NCBI RefSeq assembly: GCF_900104725.1 | Contig: NZ_LT629758.1 | Location: 10,590,082 to 10,654,081, forward strand | DNA length: 64,000 bases | Reading direction: 5' to 3' | Source: Actinoplanes derwentensis | GTDB lineage: Bacteria; Actinomycetota; Actinomycetes; Mycobacteriales; Micromonosporaceae | In this document: positions 25,640 through 34,319 of the stretch, one piece after another | Layout: the number at the start of each line of letters is the position of its first letter | Numbering within the stretch: position 1 is the first letter of the stretch | The notes under the pieces: model-generated | Database searches by the model: none | Told to the model about the DNA's origin: nothing | Seen by the model: the letters and a program-made list of their open reading frames with translations, nothing else | Program-made: the position numbers and the translations under genes

Positions 25640-27463
25640 TCAGGCCTTGTGGAGGCGCAGGGTGATGGCGTCGCCCTGGTGGTGCAGGGTGGCGCGGTAA
25701 CCGGGGGTCGTCACGACGACCCTGGCGAACTGGCCCCGGACCCGGCGTGCCTTGAGGACCGGGACCGGGGAGTCGTACTTGTCGTTCTTGCCGACTGTGA
25801 CCTCCAGGACCGTGCCGACGCCGATGACGGCGTCGCCGCCGATGGTGAGCGGGGCCGCGCCGTGTGGGCGGACAGTCAGGGCGACAGTGCCGGAACTGAG
25901 CCGGGCCGCGCCGCTGACGTGCGTCTTCGGGGCGAGAAGGCGCAGGGTGCCGCCGCTGACGGTGAGGTCGCCGGAGCCCATGGCCGTCTTCGAGGCGGCC
26001 ACCAGAGTGCCGGCGGCGACCGTCGTACCGCCGCGGTAGTCGTTGTCGCCGGTGAGAGTGAGCGAGCCGCTGCCCAGTTTGATCAGGCCGCCCCGGCCGG
26101 CGATGTCGTTGCGCCACACGTCCGCGGCGGCGAATCCACCGGCCGTGGCGTCGAGGGCGACCGCCACGGTGGAGTCGAACGCGCCGTAACCGTCGGCGGC
26201 GGCGAACAGGTTGATCCGGCCCCACTGTTCGGGGCCGTCCAGGATCGGGTTGCCGGCGGGCAGGCCGGTGGTCCGCAGGACTTCCCGGCGCTGGGCGGCG
26301 TCCAGGTAGGGCAGGCGGGTCTCCAGCAGTACCTCGGCACCGGCCGGTACCTCGAAACGGAGGTTCGATCGGCGCGACGGCAGGCCGTAGGTGAACTTCG
26401 GGGCCACGATCCGGGCGTTGCCGTCGCGGTCGGCACCTGACCGGGCGTACCCGATGAGGTCCTGTCCGATTTTGCTCGTGAAGTATTCGAGCGCCTGGGC
26501 TCGGGCTGAAGCCTTCAGCGACGCGTTGGCGGGGTCGTTCAGGATCGCGGCGGCGAGTGCGGTGCCGAGGATCCGGCCGCCGATCACGTCGGCGGGGGAG
26601 TGCATGCCGGTGACGATCCGGGTGTGGGCCAGGTCGAACGCGGTGGTGACCATCTCCTGAAACCGTTCCGGCACCGCGTAGGCGAACGACAGCGCCGCCA
26701 GGAAGAGCGCGTTGGTGTGCCCGGAGACGTAACCGCCGTCCTCGGCCGGGGTGGTGCTGCGCTGCCGGAGCAGGGTGGGGGTGACGACCACGGCGGAGTC
26801 GTAGACCGGGAACCCGAACTCGTCGACGGCCCCGGTGTCGACCACCTGTCCGTTCTCGGTCATCCGCCACGGGCGCGGGTACTGGAACGCGAACTTGCTG
26901 GGGTTGCCGGACGACCAGTTGCCGCGCAGCGTGTTCACCAGCGTGACGACCCGGCCCAGTTCGGAGGTGGCCGAACCGGCGCCGAGGGCGGATCCGGCGG
27001 GCGCACCGGCCGGGATCGTGTCGCTGACCGTGGTCGCCGGGGTGGTCGCGGGCGCCGCGGTGATGCCGGTGACGGCGAGCGAACCGGCTTTGTAGACGTC
27101 GGCGAGCGGGCCGAGCCCGGCGATCACCGAGTAGCTCTGGTGCTGACGGTCCACGATGAACGACCGGGCCGCTTCGGCGGCGGTGCGCTCGCGGGTGGTC
27201 TTCACGACGTACCGGACGTTGGCCCGCAGGAACGCCTGGTCCAGCACGGTGCCGTTGTTCCAGGCGGTGCCGGTGCTCCACACCTGCTGGAACCCGGACA
27301 GGATCCGCACGGCGGCGTTGGTCTCGACGGTCAGGTTCGCCGTCGTGTTCGTCTGATAGGCGCCGACAAAGGAGGCGGCGGCAGCAGCGGCGAAGGCGGG
27401 GCGGGCCGGGGCGACGAGAGTGGCGGCACCGGCGAGCAGAAGTGTGCGGCGGCTGAGGTTCAC
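25640..27463 (-). CDS. Tat-exported vanadium-haloperoxidase/PAP2-type phosphatase with beta-repeat tail
   Basis: The product has about 607 residues. It begins with a twin-arginine signal (NLSRRTLLLAGAATLV...AFA). The PAP2 active site is complete: KFAFQYPRP (KX6RP) near residue 195, SGHTNA near 253 and RIVTGMHSPADV near 288. After residue ~400 comes a beta-helical segment with an autotransporter-associated repeat (LIKLGSGSLTLTGDNDY then GGTTVAAGTLVA). It is probably an extracellular acid phosphatase or lipid phosphatase carrying a passenger-like stalk. The start GTG at 27463 has GGAG 11 nt upstream; longer frames run into the divergent promoter. Confidence 0.85.
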   Translation of the reverse strand: MNLSRRTLLLAGAATLVAPARPAFAAAAAASFVGAYQTNTTANLTVETNAAVRILSGFQQVWSTGTAWNNGTVLDQAFLRANVRYVVKTTRERTAAEAARSFIVDRQHQSYSVIAGLGPLADVYKAGSLAVTGITAAPATTPATTVSDTIPAGAPAGSALGAGSATSELGRVVTLVNTLRGNWSSGNPSKFAFQYPRPWRMTENGQVVDTGAVDEFGFPVYDSAVVVTPTLLRQRSTTPAEDGGYVSGHTNALFLAALSFAYAVPERFQEMVTTAFDLAHTRIVTGMHSPADVIGGRILGTALAAAILNDPANASLKASARAQALEYFTSKIGQDLIGYARSGADRDGNARIVAPKFTYGLPSRRSNLRFEVPAGAEVLLETRLPYLDAAQRREVLRTTGLPAGNPILDGPEQWGRINLFAAADGYGAFDSTVAVALDATAGGFAAADVWRNDIAGRGGLIKLGSGSLTLTGDNDYRGGTTVAAGTLVAASKTAMGSGDLTVSGGTLRLLAPKTHVSGAARLSSGTVALTVRPHGAAPLTIGGDAVIGVGTVLEVTVGKNDKYDSPVPVLKARRVRGQFARVVVTTPGYRATLHHQGDAITLRLHKA

Positions 27464-27603
27464 GAGCAGGGAGACTCCGTGGAGCACAAGACCGTTTCGC
27501 CAACTCCCGCTTGTCTTGATGTGAATAATTTTCAAAGGGACTTCCATCACCGGGTTGCCGATCGCTACCGTCCGGTAACCCCCATCGATGGAAGGCAATC
27601 CCC

Positions 27604-28905
27604 ATGAGACGCGTTCTCATCGCGCTCGCCGCCCTGGCAAGCCCGCTCGTCCTCGCGCCCGCCCCGGCGTACGCCACCGCCGGCACGTTCAGTGTCCTCA
27701 CTTACAACGTCGCTGGTCTCCCCGACATCATCTCCAGCGCCGAAGTCGACCGGCAGACCGCGCACACCGCCATCGGCCAGCGGCTCGGCCCGTACGACAT
27801 CGTGCAGGTGCAGGAGGACTTCAACTACCACGCCTACCTGTACGCCGCCGACACCACGCACGCCTACCGCACCCCCACCAGCGGCGGCGCCGGCATCGGT
27901 TCAGGGCTCAACACGCTGTCGAAGTTCGCCTACGACACCGACGACTTCGAACGCGGCGACTGGAACTCCTGCCAGCTCGACTCCGGTGACTGCCTGACCC
28001 CCAAGGGCTTCACCTTCGCCCGTCACCGGCTCGCCGAAGGTGTCTACGTCGACTTCTACAACCTGCACACCAATGCCGGTACGAACGCCGGTGACCAGGA
28101 GTCCCGCGCCGACAACCTGAACCAGCTGACCGCGTTCATCGGCACTCACTCGGCCGGCAACGCGGTGGTCGTGATGGGCGACACCAACACCCGGTACACC
28201 CGGGCCGCGGACACCATCCGCACGTTCGTCGCGGCCAACGGGCTCACCGACGCCTGGGTGAAACTGAAGCGCGGCGGCACCCCGCCCACCTCCGGTGCGG
28301 ACGCCCTGGTCTGTGACCCGGCGGCGGTCACCGACACGTGCGAGGTCGTCGACAAGATCCTCTACCGGGGCAGCCGTTTCGTCACACTCAACGCCACCGG
28401 CTATCACAACGAGGACGCCGGATTCCGTACGTCGGACGGGCTGATGCTCTCCGACCACTTCCCGATCAGCACCGCGTTCACCTGGTCCACCAACAGCGCC
28501 TTCGAGTTCAGCGAGCAGTTCGGTGGCCCGCACGGCGACTACTTCAACGACATCACCGCGATCTCCGGCAGCCCGGCCACCGTCGGAGTACGCGCCGGTT
28601 CCCGCGTCGACCAGGTCAGCATCGGCGCGCTGGCCCACGGCGGCACCGGCGGCACGGCGGTGTCACGCACCCTCGCCAGCGGGGAGTATGTCGCGAGCGT
28701 CTATCTGTGCCGGGCGCAGTACAACAGTCGTACCCGGATCTTCTACGCCCGTTTCACCACCAGCCTCGGCAACACGATCGCCGGTGGCACCACCACCTCC
28801 GACTGCGTGACCAGGACCGCCCCGGCCGGCTTCCAGATCGCAGGTTTCCACGGGCGGGCCGGCGACGCGGTCGACAAGCTCGGTGTCATCTATTCGCGGC
28901 GCTGA
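27604..28905 (+). CDS. Secreted endonuclease/exonuclease/phosphatase-family phosphodiesterase
   Basis: The product has 433 residues with a Sec signal (MRRVLIALAALASPLVLAPA, cleavage after AYA). The EEP/DNase-I-like domain (~28-300) shows TYNVAGLP, QEDF, GDTNTRYT and SDHFPI, the metal and catalytic residues. Related secreted enzymes are sphingomyelinases and other phosphodiesterases. A C-terminal ~130-residue domain (FEFSEQFGGPHGDYFNDI...DKLGVIY) has jacalin-like lectin features (GGxHG...VDKLG), suggesting carbohydrate binding. GGAAGG 8 nt before the ATG supports the start. It is divergent from the PAP2 phosphatase, and the 140-bp spacer is locally AT-rich and likely holds both promoters. Confidence 0.85.
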   Translation: MRRVLIALAALASPLVLAPAPAYATAGTFSVLTYNVAGLPDIISSAEVDRQTAHTAIGQRLGPYDIVQVQEDFNYHAYLYAADTTHAYRTPTSGGAGIGSGLNTLSKFAYDTDDFERGDWNSCQLDSGDCLTPKGFTFARHRLAEGVYVDFYNLHTNAGTNAGDQESRADNLNQLTAFIGTHSAGNAVVVMGDTNTRYTRAADTIRTFVAANGLTDAWVKLKRGGTPPTSGADALVCDPAAVTDTCEVVDKILYRGSRFVTLNATGYHNEDAGFRTSDGLMLSDHFPISTAFTWSTNSAFEFSEQFGGPHGDYFNDITAISGSPATVGVRAGSRVDQVSIGALAHGGTGGTAVSRTLASGEYVASVYLCRAQYNSRTRIFYARFTTSLGNTIAGGTTTSDCVTRTAPAGFQIAGFHGRAGDAVDKLGVIYSRR

Positions 28906-28930
28906 CTCGTAGGTCTCACTTTCGCGTGCG

Positions 28931-28960
28931 GCGGCACCCGGGCGGGTACCCGGGTGCCGC
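28931..28960 (+). terminator. Hairpin between EEP and PrsW genes
   Basis: Perfect 12-bp stem (GCGGCACCCGGG and complement) with a 6-nt loop, 25 bp after the EEP stop and 23 bp before the PrsW start. Confidence 0.65.
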
Positions 28961-28983
28961 TGGTTCACGCGCGGGAGGCGCAC

Positions 28984-29841
28984 ATGAAACGTCGTTCGTT
29001 GTGGTCGAAGGTCTTCCTGACCGGTCTGGGCCTGTGGCTGCTGACGGTGGTGGTCACGTTCGCCACCGGCAACCCCAACCTCATCCCCACTCTGGTCCTG
29101 CTCGGCAGTTTCCTGGTGCCGGTCACGTTCGTGCTGTGGGCGTTCACCAAACGCCACAGTGGTGAGGTGACCTCGGAACTGCTGTTCAGCACGTTCGTCA
29201 CCGGCGGTGTGCTGGGCGTGCTCGCCGCGTCGCTGCTGGAAACGTACCTGCTGCACCCGAACCCGCTGTTCTTCTACGGCGTCGGCCTGATCGAGGAGGC
29301 CGCGAAACTCGCCGCCCTCGCCTTCCTGTGCCGTCGTCTCCAGCACAAGTACGCCGTCGACGGTGTCATCCTCGGCGCGTCCGTCGGCTTCGGGTTCGCC
29401 GCCTTCGAATCCGCCGGATACGCGTTCACCGCCCTCTTCACCCAGCAGGGCCTGTCCCTGATGACCCTGGTCGAGACGGAACTGCTGCGCGGTGTCCTCG
29501 CCCCGGTCGGCCACGGCCTGTGGACCGCGATCCTCGGCGGTGTCCTGTTCTCGGCGTCCGGCGGCCGCCACTACGCCTTCACCAAGCGCCTGGTGGTCAG
29601 CTTCCTCGGCGTCGCCGCCCTGCACGCCCTCTGGGACGGCTGGCAGAGCATCGCAAAGATCATCACCGACGTCACCCGCGACCCGCACCTGTTCACCGTC
29701 CTGTCCTGGGGTGGCCTGATCGCGGTCTCCCTGGTCGGGGTCGCGTGGCTGACCGCGGTCCGCCGGCACGCCGACCGTGAGGTGGCCCGCCCGCTCTGGA
29801 CGATCCAGGTTCCGGCAGGTGGCCCGCGACAGATCGGCTGA
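28984..29841 (+). CDS. PrsW family intramembrane metalloprotease
   Basis: The product has 285 residues and about eight hydrophobic segments. The PrsW signature residues are present: EEAAK in LIEEAAKLAALAF (near 103), FAAFESAGYAF (near 139), HGLWTAILGG (near 178) and HALWDGW (near 216). In Bacillus, PrsW cuts an anti-sigma factor; actinomycete targets are mostly unknown. GGGAGG 5 nt before the ATG at 28984 supports the start. No anti-sigma gene is adjacent, so the substrate is elsewhere. Confidence 0.88.
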   Translation: MKRRSLWSKVFLTGLGLWLLTVVVTFATGNPNLIPTLVLLGSFLVPVTFVLWAFTKRHSGEVTSELLFSTFVTGGVLGVLAASLLETYLLHPNPLFFYGVGLIEEAAKLAALAFLCRRLQHKYAVDGVILGASVGFGFAAFESAGYAFTALFTQQGLSLMTLVETELLRGVLAPVGHGLWTAILGGVLFSASGGRHYAFTKRLVVSFLGVAALHALWDGWQSIAKIITDVTRDPHLFTVLSWGGLIAVSLVGVAWLTAVRRHADREVARPLWTIQVPAGGPRQIG

Positions 29842-29848
29842 GCACGCC

Positions 29849-29854
29849 TAGCGT
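29849..29854 (+). promoter_or_regulatory. Leaderless-type -10 box (TAGCGT)
   Basis: TAGCGT ends 7 nt before the GTG at 29862, inside the 12-base string ACGCCTAGCGTG also seen before the esterase gene at 5898. Confidence 0.55.
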
Positions 29855-29861
29855 GCGAAAC

Positions 29862-31223
29862 GTGCTAGCTGATGACCTCGCCGCCCTGCCGGAACTGCTG
29901 CAGACCACCCGGGACTACGCGGTCTCCGTCCTGAAGGGCTTGGACGAACGCCCGGTCGCCGTGACACCGGCCCCCGCCTCGGCCGCCCCGCTGCCCACCG
30001 ACGGCATCGGGACGGCCGGGGCGCTCGCCGAGTTCCAGCAGCGCTGGGCACCCGGCTTCTCCGGCAGCGCCGGCCCCCGCTACCTGGGTTTCGTCACCGG
30101 CGGCACCACCCCCGCGGCGCTCGCCGGTGACTGGCTGACCGGAACCTTCGACCAGAACGGCTCCAACCGTTCCGGTTCGTCGGCCGCCGCCCTGGAGGAC
30201 GAGACGGTCGGCTGGCTGCGCGAGATGTTCGGCCTCGGAACCGCCCACACCGGCGCGTTCGTCAGCGGCGCCACCATGTCGAACCTGGTCGGCCTCGCGA
30301 TCGGCCGGGAATGGATCGGCCAACAGCGCGGCGTCAGCGTCGCCCGCCAGGGCGTGGCCGCTCTCGGCGAGGTCCCGGTGCTGTCCGGGGCCGCCCACTC
30401 CAGCGTCTACAAGGCCCTGTCGATCCTGGGCCTGGGCCGCGACGCGCTCCAGCCGGTCCGCACACTCCCCGACCGGGAGGCAGCGGACGTGACCGCCCTG
30501 GCCGAAGCGTTGGAAGCCCTCGACGGCCGCCCCGCGATCGTGGTCGCCAACGCCGGAACGGTGAACACCGTCGACTTCGACGACCTCCGCGCCATCCTGG
30601 CCCTGCGCGACCGCTACCCGTTCTGGCTGCACGTGGACGCCGCGTTCGGCGGTTTCGCGGCCCTCTCCCCGGCCCACGCCCACCTGGTCGACGGCCTGGC
30701 CGAAGCCGACTCGGTCTGCGTCGACCTGCACAAATGGCTCAACGTCCCGTACGACGGCGCGGTCCAGTTCACCCGCCACCGCGACCTGCAGGTGACGGTC
30801 TTCCAGAACGCCGCCGCCTACCTGCCGCCGATCTCCGGCACCCCCGACTTCTTTCACCTGACCCCGGAGAACTCCCGCCGCCTCCGCGCGCTGACCGCTT
30901 GGTTCACCCTCGCCGCCTACGGCGTCTCCGGCCACCGCGAGATCGTCACCCGCGCGATCGATGCGGCCCACCATCTGGGCGCCCGCCTCACCACGATCCC
31001 CGGAGTTCAACTGCTGGCTCCGGTACGTCTCAACGTGGTCTGTTTCACCGTCCCCACTGACGTGACAGCCCTGTCCCAGGCGGTGGCCGACTCCGGCGAG
31101 GCCTTCCTGACCCCCACCGTCTACCAGGGCAAACCGGCCCTCCGCGCCGCCTTCAGCAACTGGCGAACCACCACCGCCGACGCCGACCGGGTAGCCGACC
31201 TGATCGGAAAGCTGCTCACCTGA
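29862..31223 (+). CDS. PLP-dependent group II decarboxylase/aminotransferase-fold enzyme
   Basis: The product has about 453 residues of aromatic-L-amino-acid/glutamate decarboxylase fold. Visible are GSNRSGSSAAALEDETVGWL, the substrate-proximal FVSGATMSNL, WLHVDAAFGG (PLP-ring Asp) and VDLHKWLNVPYD with the Schiff-base Lys near residue 293. Substrate is not readable; such genes are annotated as tyrosine, DOPA or aspartate decarboxylases. GTG 29862 fits a leaderless start, and GTG 29853 (three codons longer) is the alternative. It ends against the convergent GH43 gene with a shared hairpin between them. Confidence 0.82.
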   Translation: MLADDLAALPELLQTTRDYAVSVLKGLDERPVAVTPAPASAAPLPTDGIGTAGALAEFQQRWAPGFSGSAGPRYLGFVTGGTTPAALAGDWLTGTFDQNGSNRSGSSAAALEDETVGWLREMFGLGTAHTGAFVSGATMSNLVGLAIGREWIGQQRGVSVARQGVAALGEVPVLSGAAHSSVYKALSILGLGRDALQPVRTLPDREAADVTALAEALEALDGRPAIVVANAGTVNTVDFDDLRAILALRDRYPFWLHVDAAFGGFAALSPAHAHLVDGLAEADSVCVDLHKWLNVPYDGAVQFTRHRDLQVTVFQNAAAYLPPISGTPDFFHLTPENSRRLRALTAWFTLAAYGVSGHREIVTRAIDAAHHLGARLTTIPGVQLLAPVRLNVVCFTVPTDVTALSQAVADSGEAFLTPTVYQGKPALRAAFSNWRTTTADADRVADLIGKLLT

Positions 31224-31260
31224 GGCAACGGACGCCTGGGGACGGACGGTGGGGATGGAG

Positions 31261-31300
31261 CCGGCGCCCCACCGGGGTTGGGTACCCGGTGAGGCGCCGG
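31261..31300. terminator. Bidirectional hairpin between decarboxylase and GH43 genes
   Basis: A 16-bp stem (CCGGCGCCCCACCGGG with one mismatch in the return arm) and an 8-nt loop, lying between two convergent stops (31223 and 31319). Confidence 0.75.
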
Positions 31301-31318
31301 TCGTTCGGGGGTGACGGG

Positions 31319-32818
31319 TCAGGCCGTGATGGTCCACTGCTGGCAGGTGTTGCCCAGGGACGTCCACTGGCGGACCGCGACCCCGTCGGCGGTGCCGCAG
31401 TTCGTCACGTCCAGGACCAGGCCGTTGCCTCGGTTGGCGATCAGGTAGCCGCCGCTGATCGGGGTGACGCTCCACTCCTGGCAGGTGTTGCCCAGGGACG
31501 CCCACAGGTCCAGGGCGGTGCCGTTGGCGGTTCCGCAGTTGACCGAGTCGAGGACGGTTCCGCTGTTGGCGTTGGTGATCCGGTAGTAGTTGCTCGTCGT
31601 CTTCGTGAACGTCCACTGCTGGCAGGCGTTACCGAGGGACGTCCACTGCTGGACGGCGGTGCCGTTGGCGGTTCCGCAGTTCGCCGCGTCCAGGACTTTG
31701 CCGCTGGCCTGGTTGACGAGGCGGTACTTCGTGCCGGCCACCGGGAACGAGACCGTGCCACCGGGGTCACCGGACGGGGCCGTCAACGAGGTCGAGAGCT
31801 TGTCCGGCGTACCCAGATTGGGGGTGTCGTCGCTGTTGAAGTTGACCTTCTTGAGCCGTGTGGTGCGGGTGGCGCCGCAGCCCTGGGCGGTCGTCTCGTT
31901 GGCGTGGTAGGCCATCCACGTCTCGGTGCCGTCCGGTGACGTGAAGAACGAGTGGTGGCCAGGGCCGTAGACGCTGTTGGTGTCGGAGCGCTGGAAGATC
32001 GGGGTGGACTTCTTGGTCCAGGCGGACGCGGCCAGCGGGTTGGTGCCGGTCAGCGTCAACATGCCGATCTTGTAGTCGGGGGTGTTGCAGGAGCTGGCCG
32101 AGAACGTGAGGAAGGTCTTGCCGTTGCGCTGCAGCACATACGGTCCCTCGTCGGTGTTTCCACCGACCTTCTCCCAGTCGTACGTGGGATAGGAGATCCG
32201 TGTGCCGTAGGCGGAGACCGTCCACGGGTTGCTCATCGGCGCGATGAACAGGCTCTGCAGGTCACCGACCCAGGACGAGTAGAGGAAGTAGTTCGTCCCG
32301 TTGATGGTGGCGACACTGCCGTCGATGGCCCAGCCGTTGTTCGCCTGCACGTTGAGCTGGCCCTTGAACGTGTACGGCCCGAGCGGGCTGTCGCCGGAGC
32401 TCTCCAGCACGAACGAGCGCTGCCCGTCGCAGCAGGCGGCGGTGCCGGCCGAGTAGTAGAAGTACCAGCGGTAGCCGTTCGGCCCGTTGAGCCGGTGCAG
32501 CGACGGCGCCCACACGTTGCAGCAGCTGGCGGTCGCGGTGCCGGTGTAGACGACGGTCTCGGTGGCGCCGGGGAGTGCGGCCACCGAGGTCGCCCGCTTG
32601 ATCACGATCTGGTTGTTCCAGGTCGTCGCGGCCAGGTAGTAGTAGCCGCTGTAGTAGCCCACCCACGGGTCGGCGCCGTACGGCGCGGGCGCGACCGGGT
32701 TGGTGAAGGTGGTCGCGGCGCGGGCGGGGGCCGGGGCGGTGCGGGCCTCCACGGCGACGGCGATCGTGAGAAGCAGGAGCAGGACGGCTCCGGCTGATCG
32801 GAGACGGGCGAGAGACAT
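31319..32818 (-). CDS. Secreted GH43 arabinanase-like glycosidase with ricin-type (CBM13) domain
   Basis: The product has 499 residues with a signal peptide (hydrophobic core AGAVLLLLLTIAVAV, cleavage near ARA). The GH43 five-blade propeller (~35-340) has the catalytic-base Asp in YGADPWVGYY and the acid Glu in NTDEGPYVL. From ~365 a beta-trefoil lectin domain holds three QxW-type units (VQQWTSLGNACQQW, LDLWASLGNTCQEW and VRQWTSLGNTCQQW). It probably cuts arabinan or arabinoxylan outside the cell. The upstream region carries TGTTAACGATCACA, matching operators of the araD/LacI/transport locus 20 kb away. GAAGGGA precedes the ATG. Confidence 0.88.
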   Translation of the reverse strand: MSLARLRSAGAVLLLLLTIAVAVEARTAPAPARAATTFTNPVAPAPYGADPWVGYYSGYYYLAATTWNNQIVIKRATSVAALPGATETVVYTGTATASCCNVWAPSLHRLNGPNGYRWYFYYSAGTAACCDGQRSFVLESSGDSPLGPYTFKGQLNVQANNGWAIDGSVATINGTNYFLYSSWVGDLQSLFIAPMSNPWTVSAYGTRISYPTYDWEKVGGNTDEGPYVLQRNGKTFLTFSASSCNTPDYKIGMLTLTGTNPLAASAWTKKSTPIFQRSDTNSVYGPGHHSFFTSPDGTETWMAYHANETTAQGCGATRTTRLKKVNFNSDDTPNLGTPDKLSTSLTAPSGDPGGTVSFPVAGTKYRLVNQASGKVLDAANCGTANGTAVQQWTSLGNACQQWTFTKTTSNYYRITNANSGTVLDSVNCGTANGTALDLWASLGNTCQEWSVTPISGGYLIANRGNGLVLDVTNCGTADGVAVRQWTSLGNTCQQWTITA

Positions 32819-32917
32819 GGCTAGTCCCTTCCGGGGAACGGGGATGTCCCGGCACGTTGTGAGCGTGCTCGCCGGTGGGGGCCGGAGAGCGGCCGGTGCA
32901 CGGGGGTGTTGCCAGTA

Positions 32918-32931
32918 TGTTAACGATCACA
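32918..32931 (-). promoter_or_regulatory. LacI-type operator TGTTAACGATCACA upstream of GH43
   Basis: This 14-bp site lies 100 bp upstream of the GH43 start. It shares TGTTARCG...MACA with sites at 52806, 52864 and 54782 in the arabinose locus and is nearly palindromic. A common LacI-family regulator is the likely reader. Confidence 0.55.
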
Positions 32932-33019
32932 ACTCGACTGTCAAGGGCGTCGATGTGTCAGCCTGGTCGAGAGATCCCCGGCCGGAGACCTCTCGACCGC
33001 GGGACAGCGGCTCGGGCGA

Positions 33020-34093
33020 TCAGAGTCCGTCGGCGATGGCGGCGGTCACCTGGAGCCAGGCGGTGCGGCTGGCAGGGGTGAGCGCGTCGAAGGAGACCGG
33101 CCCACCGGCGACGAGGGCCTGGTCGTGGGGCACGTCGAGGACGGCTCGGGTGAGTTTGCCGAAGTGCCGGTGCAACCGATCGCGCAGAGCCGGGTCGGGT
33201 GTGCGGGTGGGGGCGGCCAGGACGGTGACGGCGTTCTCGACCAGGGTCTCCCGGCCGTTGGCGCGTAGGGCGTCGGCCAGCCATGCCGCGCTCTGTGAGG
33301 TGTCCTCGCGGATGGTGGAGACGATGACGAGCTGGTCGGCGATGTCGATGGCGGCCTCCCAGTTGGACGCGCGCATGTTGTTGCCGGTGTCGATGCACAG
33401 GATGCGGTAGAACCGGCTGAGGGTGCGGTGCAGGCGGCGGAAGGCGTCGGCGTCGATGCTGGCGGCACTGGCGGCGTTCTCGTCGCTGGCCAGCACGTCG
33501 AACTGCGCGTCGCCCTGGCTGCGGACGTAGTTGTCGAGGTCGCCGACGCGGGCGCTGCGGACCTCGTCGAAGCGGTCGAGATCGGCCAGCAGGTCGACGG
33601 CGGTGTTGACGTGCCGGGCGGGGGCGGCGCGCCAGCCGAGGGTGCCGCGGGTCTCGTTGTTGTCCCAGGCCAGCACATAGCCGCCGCGATGTACGCCGAA
33701 CGTGGCGGACAGCAGCAGGGTGGCGGTGGTCTTGTGGGCGCCACCCTTGGGGTTGACGACGACCACCGTCTTGGGGCCGCGGAGGCTGCGCTGGACGGAC
33801 TGGATGGCCAGGCGGTGACGCATCTCGGCCGGACCGGGACCGGGGGCGACGAGTCCGCCGGTGGCGCGCCGGACGGTGGCCCGCCAGCCGGTCTTGGCCG
33901 GGCCGGTCGGGGGAGCCGGCCGGTCGGCGAGCAGGTCGTCCAGCGTGGGCACGGCGGCCGGGTTCTCCGGTCGCGGGGGCGGGGCGGTTCGTGGCGACGG
34001 TGCTGGTGCGGGGCGGGCGGCGGCCTTTCTGGTGGAGTTGTTCGTGACGACCGGGTTCTCGTCGGACCAGATCGGGTCGGTGTATTCGGACAT
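33020..34093 (-). CDS. MinD/ParA-like ATPase (orphan)
   Basis: The product has 357 residues. The first ~105 are Pro/Ala/Arg-rich and disordered (PAPAPSPRTAPPPRPENP). The ATPase domain follows, with the deviant Walker A VVNPKGGAHKTT near residue 112, switch region AWDNNETRGTLGW and ILCIDTGNNMRASNW. This layout resembles the ESX-associated MinD-like (EspI-type) proteins of actinomycetes. No parB, ESX or septum genes are nearby, so the role is unclear. GGAGGA lies just before the ATG at 34093; the frame extends further upstream without conservation. Confidence 0.78.
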   Translation of the reverse strand: MSEYTDPIWSDENPVVTNNSTRKAAARPAPAPSPRTAPPPRPENPAAVPTLDDLLADRPAPPTGPAKTGWRATVRRATGGLVAPGPGPAEMRHRLAIQSVQRSLRGPKTVVVVNPKGGAHKTTATLLLSATFGVHRGGYVLAWDNNETRGTLGWRAAPARHVNTAVDLLADLDRFDEVRSARVGDLDNYVRSQGDAQFDVLASDENAASAASIDADAFRRLHRTLSRFYRILCIDTGNNMRASNWEAAIDIADQLVIVSTIREDTSQSAAWLADALRANGRETLVENAVTVLAAPTRTPDPALRDRLHRHFGKLTRAVLDVPHDQALVAGGPVSFDALTPASRTAWLQVTAAIADGL

Positions 34094-34270
34094 GCTTCCT
34101 CCAGGTCGAGAAGCCGGTGCCGGTGCGGGGTCTTTCGTACCCCCACGCATTGATGATCCCTTTCGTAATTGCTGAGGGTAGCGGCGATCATCGGCTTCTG
34201 TGACCTGTGGCGGTGTGATCAGTGTCGATCTTCACGCGGGCTGCGGTCGTGCCGCTTTACCCGGACCGGA

Positions 34271-34306
34271 AACTCATCTAGCGTTGAATTCAACACCTGA
34301 TGAGTT
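34271..34306. promoter_or_regulatory. Large palindromic operator before the ABC efflux operon
   Basis: AACTCAT...GTTGAATTCAAC...ATGAGTT: a perfect 12-bp core palindrome (34283-34294) flanked symmetrically by a 7-bp inverted pair, 36 bp in all, ending 13 bp before the ABC ATPase start. It is the likely binding site of the TetR regulator encoded third in this operon. Confidence 0.65.
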
Positions 34307-34319
34307 AATCGGAGGGGCT

